Source: Eupeodes corollae
Taxonomy: Eukaryota; Arthropoda; Insecta; Diptera; Syrphidae
Assembly (NCBI RefSeq): GCF_945859685.1
Contig: NC_079149.1
Coordinates: 128,180,065 to 128,244,064 of the forward strand
Length of the DNA: 64,000 nt
Direction: 5' to 3'
The notes under the pieces are model-generated. The model saw only the letters and a list, made by a program, of their open reading frames with translations. It did not search any database and had not been told where the DNA came from. Below, piece after piece: positions 60,035-64,000 of the stretch; positions within the stretch are counted from its first letter, which is position 1, and every line of letters starts with the position of its first letter. The translations under genes and the position numbers were made by a program.

Positions 60035-61566
60035 ATGTCTGAGACATTACAATTACGAGGAACCCTTTTGGGACACAATGGCTGGGTTACCCAAATCGCA
60101 ACCAACCCAAAGGATCCCGACACCATCATTTCTGCTTCTCGCGGTAAGTTTTTTCGATTCACTAGTGCCAATTTTGTCCTATCCCAATTCTAACCTAACC
60201 TAGAAAGGGATGAGAATCCACAAAAATCTCAAACATCCTTGAGGATTTTTATATTTTCTAAATAAAATTCTTTTACTTATGATATGCTTTATCCTTGATT
60301 TACAGACAAGACCTTGATTGTGTGGAAATTGACCCGCGATGAAGACAACAACTATGGTTACCCCCAGAAGCGTCTTTACGGACACTCTCACTTCATCAGT
60401 GACGTTGTCTTGTCATCCGACGGAAACTATGCCCTTTCCGGTTCATGGGACAAGACCCTTCGTCTCTGGGATTTGGCCGCCGGAAAGACCACTCGTCGTT
60501 TCGAAGACCACACCAAGGTGAAAGACTTTCTACTTATATAAAGTTGATCAGGGCCTAGATTAGGGAACTCATTTACAAGTGGTACCTCCTCTTAGGTTAG
60601 ATCAGGGATAGATTGAGGATAAACAAAAATCAAAAGCCCTTCGTGGCATTTAAATAACTCTAAAAATAAAAATGGGGTACCACTATTTTATTGCGCCTAT
60701 GCGAGGCAGAAGAATTAATTTAAAATAAATGGACAGAAGTTCAACACGATTAACAGAGAGTAGCCATCTCTTGAGACCATGTTGAGAGGTTGCCCTTATT
60801 TGTAAGTTTCTTTAAATTTGTTTTCATAGATTTTTGTATTGTTTCTCATTCTTTTCCTACTTTTTGAGTTAAAGAATCTGAAATTCCCAAAAACCGTACT
60901 AACTTGTGTTTCTTTATTTCGAACTCTTAGGATGTTTTGTCAGTTGCCTTCTCCGCTGACAACCGTCAAATTGTCTCTGGATCCCGGGACAAGACCATCA
61001 AGTTGTGGAACACCTTGGCCGAGTGCAAGTACACCATCCAGGAAGATGGACACAGCGACTGGGTGTCGTGCGTGCGTTTCTCGCCAAACCACTCCAACCC
61101 AATCATCGTTTCGTGCGGTTGGGATCGTACCGTCAAGGTCTGGAACTTGGCAAACTGCAAGTTGAAGAACAACCACCACGGACACAGCGGCTACTTGAAC
61201 ACCGTTACCGTCTCTCCCGACGGTTCCCTCTGCACATCCGGAGGTAAGGACGCCAAGGCTCTGTTGTGGGATCTCAATGACGGCAAGAACTTGTACACCT
61301 TGGAGCACAACGACATCATCAATGCCCTGTGCTTCTCACCCAACCGCTACTGGTTGTGCGTCGCCTACGGTCCATCAATCAAGATCTGGGATTTGGCATG
61401 CAAGAAGACAGTCGAGGAACTCCGCCCAGAGGTTGTCTCCCCATCCGCCAAGGCCGATCCACCACAGTGCTTGTCTCTGGCCTGGTCCACTGACGGACAA
61501 ACCTTGTTCGCTGGTTACTCAGACAACACCATCCGTGTCTGGCAAGTGTCGGTCTCCGCTCACTAA
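60035..61566 (+). CDS. Rack1: Receptor of activated protein kinase C 1 (RACK1), complete, 3 exons
   Basis: The coding exons are 60035-60143, 60306-60517 and 60931-61566, joined by GT-AG introns (donors GCG|GTAAGT and AAG|GTGAAA; acceptors TTTACAG and CTCTTAG). They give 318 residues, the length of fly RACK1. RACK1 is a seven-bladed WD40 propeller on the head of the 40S ribosomal subunit that scaffolds kinases and translation regulators. Visible features are the start [20 protein letters not shown] and repeated GH...WD blades ([82 protein letters not shown]). The protein ends [14 protein letters not shown]. No stops or frameshifts are present. Exons are G+C-rich with strong codon bias against AT-rich surroundings, as expected of a highly expressed gene. 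Confidence 0.98.
60222..60250 (+). other. Hairpin in Rack1 intron 1
   Basis: AAAAATCTCAA at 60222-60232 pairs with TTGAGGATTTTT at 60239-60250, an 11-bp stem with one bulged G and a 6-base loop. Introns of RACK1 in vertebrates host snoRNAs, but no C/D or H/ACA boxes are clear here, so no ncRNA is called. Confidence 0.55.
60545..60684 (+). repeat. Repeats in Rack1 intron 2
   Basis: Two imperfect direct copies of GATCAGGG..TAGATT.AGG lie at about 60545 and 60600. AGTGGTACC at 60578-60586 is exactly complementary to GGTACCACT at 60676-60684. This could fold a larger stem. No snoRNA boxes were identified. Confidence 0.5.
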
Positions 61567-61670
61567 GAAGAAAATAAAGTGGTGGAACTGTTGTAGATTG
61601 CAGTTAGTTGACATGGTCAATCCTTCAAAACGTATTTTATATGCATTGATGTTTGTTTATTATATAAACA

Positions 61671-61742
61671 AATAAAAAACAAGAAATTAACATAAAATAG
61701 TTTTAATTTTTGTAGCATAATTTATTTTTGTTTTAGAATAAA
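61671..61742 (+). terminator. Rack1: Rack1 polyadenylation signals
   Basis: AATAAA hexamers occur at 61573-61578 (too close to the stop to be the likely one), 61671-61676 and 61737-61742. The latter two are plausible poly(A) signals, giving 3' UTRs of roughly 120-200 bases. Confidence 0.55.
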
Positions 61743-61759
61743 GTTTAGATTAAATATTT

Positions 61760-62125
61760 GTACAATATTTGGTTGTATCTGGAGATGAAGGAGGGAGAGA
61801 TGCATTTATAGCTTTGTTAGACTTGAAAGGTTGGATCAGTGGTTTCTAGGTTCACGTGAACGCAACTTTTATTATCGACATGCTCGATACTGTGGGTTTT
61901 TTGGCGAAAAAAATTTAATCCCTTGGAAACGTTACATTGCGAACGTGTATTCAAGTCGAAAAATTCATTCGGAATTATTGAAATTAGGGATCAAAAAAAG
62001 AAAATGTAGCGAATACTTTAGTTGTCATTGATTTGAAATATTGGACGCGAGTTTAAATTGGTGAAGACTCAAAGAAGGAAACTTTTGTTTACATATGTTA
62101 ACCCTTTACTGCATGGTGGCTCATA
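61760..62125. other. Intergenic after Rack1
   Basis: No gene is supported. The 66-codon frame at 61831-62031 has no recognisable motif. Confidence 0.4.
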
Positions 62126-63689
62126 CAGTATTGTTCGTAAACTAAGCAACCGATTTATGAATTGCGTTCAAGTTCTAATTACGCCTTTGTATATGATTTT
62201 ATATGGAATGGCCCATATTTTTGTAATTACTTGAGCCACCTATAAGCCAACAGTAACAAAATTTTGCTCTAGTATAAAAATAGAATATTACAAATAGTCA
62301 AACGAATATACTCCATAAAAAGCTGTTCGTAATGCAAGCAACTTCTTCCGTCGCTGCTAAGTGACCTTCAAAATAAGAGGTCTAACGATATTTTTTCACT
62401 TTCTTTTCAACATTTTTCAAGTGTAAATGATTAAATATTTAAGTTGCTTTTCGATCGTCATCTCGTGATCTGATTTTTTTACGATGCCGAGTGTACAATA
62501 TAAACAAGATCTAAAAGAGAAAATTATAATTTTTTATTTTAAAATGGTGACTCGCGACTGGGTCGGTAAATACAATTTATTCTAAATGTCGGCCACGAAA
62601 AACTCAATACAGAGAGAACAACAAATCGTTCGTTTTATTAAAAAAAATCCTTTTGTGTCATCAAAAAAAATTGTGGATCTTTAAATATAAGTTCTAGCAC
62701 AGTAAGGAAACGTGCCTTAGAAAATGGCCTAAGAAGCTACAGACCATCCAAGAGACCAATTTTAACCATGAAACATTTAAAACCAAGGTAAGTTTTGAAA
62801 TTCCTAGACCCTGTAACGAATTTTAAACTTTTCCGTAGTTTTAGGATTGAGTTTGCAACACTACATCTCAATTGGACACCCGAAAAATGAAATTCAGTAT
62901 TATTAAGCGATGAGTCTAAATTTAATTTGTTTAATTCCGATGGCATAATATGTCACGTCCGAAGACTCAGAGGAAAGCGGTTACATCCCCGTTACTGTCG
63001 TGGTATAGTAAAGCATGGCGGAGGTAATTTCATGGTGTGGACTTGTTTTTCTGGAACAGCAGTAGAGCCCTTGTATTGATCGCGAATACAAAAATTGATG
63101 GATTTGTATACCGGAACATTTTAGAAAGGCATATGCTCACTTACGCCGAATGGTAAATGCCGCTGCGTTGGCAGTTTCAGCACGACAAAGATCCTAAACA
63201 CACCTCAAAGCTTGTAAAAGAGTGGTTTACAACAAAAGGGGTCCAAGTCATGAAGTGGCCGGCCCAATCGACAGATTTAAACCCAATTGAGAATTTATTT
63301 GGAATACTCAAAAGGAAGATCGGCAGCTGTCGATTTAAAAATAAAAATTAACTACTTTTGGGTCTTAAAAAAGAATGGTTCCCTATAAGTAAAACTACAC
63401 GGTTAATTGAGTCTATGCCAAAACGATGTCGAGAAGTTATAAAAAACAAGGGATATTGCACCAAATATTAAAAAGTTTCTTAGATTACGAACAGCTGAAT
63501 ATAGAGTTCTTAGTTTTTTTTGTAAATATTTTTTCCTTAGTACTATTGAAAATTAATTGTTTATATTTTTCTTATAAACCTTACTTATAATAAAAAAAAT
63601 AATTGAAGTTTAAAAACTTTGTAAACTAAACTATCATGAGACTTTGAATTTATACCATGAAACGGTTGCTTAGTTTACGAACAATGCTG
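62126..63689 (+). mobile_element. Tc1-family element with TIRs and TA duplication
   Basis: The left end begins CAGTATTGTTCGTAAACTAA and the right, reverse-complemented, begins CAGCATTGTTCGTAAACTAA, both continuing GCAACCG. TA lies outside each (62124-62125 and 63690-63691). The length of 1,564 bp is normal for Tc1. It contains a degenerate transposase (separate entry). Confidence 0.9.
62484..63472 (+). pseudogene. Tc1 transposase (DD34E type), inactive
   Basis: From ATG at 62484 (MPSVQYKQDLKEKIIIFYF) the frame breaks repeatedly. Recognisable later parts are SSSTVRKRALENGLRSYRPS (second helix-turn-helix), LLSDESKFNLFNSDG (first catalytic aspartate), KHGGGNFMVWTCFSG, FQHDKDPKHTSKLVKEWF (second aspartate) and WPAQSTDLNPIENLFGILKR (last acidic residue; the usual SPDLN is STDLN). 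At least four stops or frameshifts are present, so it cannot mobilise itself. Confidence 0.88.
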
Positions 63690-63691
63690 TA

Positions 63692-64000
63692 TATGAGCCA
63701 AACTGTATTTATGTCGATATTTTCTAGTTTTCAACAAATTCTGTTGTTTTGTGCATACAGTGTGAAATTAGTAACACAAACGCTCTAAATTTTATTGATA
63801 AAAGCCATTTAGGAACTAGTTTCGGCAAAATTTTTTGCCGTCAAACTCGTCACAAAGGGTGCAGTGCGAGAAACGCGTGTTTGTTTGACATTCAAAATTG
63901 TTTACAAAATATAAAAATAAAATGTGTTTAAAAAAAAATTACCAGTAAAGCAAATAATATAAATATCATTGAATGTATGTATATTTATTTGAATAGTACT
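63692..64000. other. Non-coding end of window
   Basis: No feature is supported. The 60-codon frame at 63749-63931 has no motif. Confidence 0.4.

Noticed and set aside
1..64000. CRISPR array, prokaryotic operon or LTR retrotransposon
   Set aside because: No regularly spaced repeats, no paired LTRs and no gag/pol protease motifs. Introns and poly(A) signals show eukaryotic DNA.

Overview
The window is AT-rich nuclear DNA from an insect, very probably a true fly (Diptera). Two conserved genes support this: exon 1 of the PP2A catalytic subunit (microtubule star, mts) on the minus strand and a complete three-exon Rack1 gene on the plus strand. Both have GT-AG introns and conserved codon use, while the DNA around them is mostly intergenic or intronic and crowded with decayed transposable elements.

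Layout. Positions 1-53316 lie 3' of mts exon 1. No other conserved host exon was recognised there, so much or all of it could be a very large first intron of mts. It holds non-LTR retrotransposon (LINE) fragments of several families (1-1195, 5130-5520, 15980-20125, 33863-36462, 37862-38410, 40600-41260, 41278-43905, 45288-46195). DNA transposons in the same stretch are a nested MITE (4304-5121), a Kolobok-like relic (11486-12484), an internally deleted Tc1 with perfect TIRs (12518-13062), a Tc1 with IR/DR ends interrupted by a long-TIR foldback element (23269-26472), a mariner (28479-29597), a Transib/RAG1-like relic (31790-33466), a palindromic element split by a LINE (41262-44699) and a PIF/Harbinger-like element carrying a broken MADF gene (49944-50891). 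A tRNA-derived SINE family has three copies. One Zeste-like Myb/SANT gene or pseudogene lies at 6178-6969.

Positions 53317-62000 are the host-gene part. mts exon 1 and its 5' region read left. To the right lies a degenerate, intron-containing copy of lace (serine palmitoyltransferase subunit 2) at 57031-58204, then Rack1 at 60035-61566 with a TCT-type initiator. Positions 62126-63689 hold another decayed Tc1 element with intact TIRs and a TA duplication.

mts and Rack1 encode housekeeping proteins, a phosphatase catalytic subunit and a ribosome-associated scaffold. They show no operon-like relation. The most informative structures are the nested insertions, because target-site duplications give a relative order of events: SINE into LINE, LINE into a palindromic element, LINE into a duplicated Transib tail, and a Spy-like element without target-site duplication into the IR/DR arm of a Tc1.
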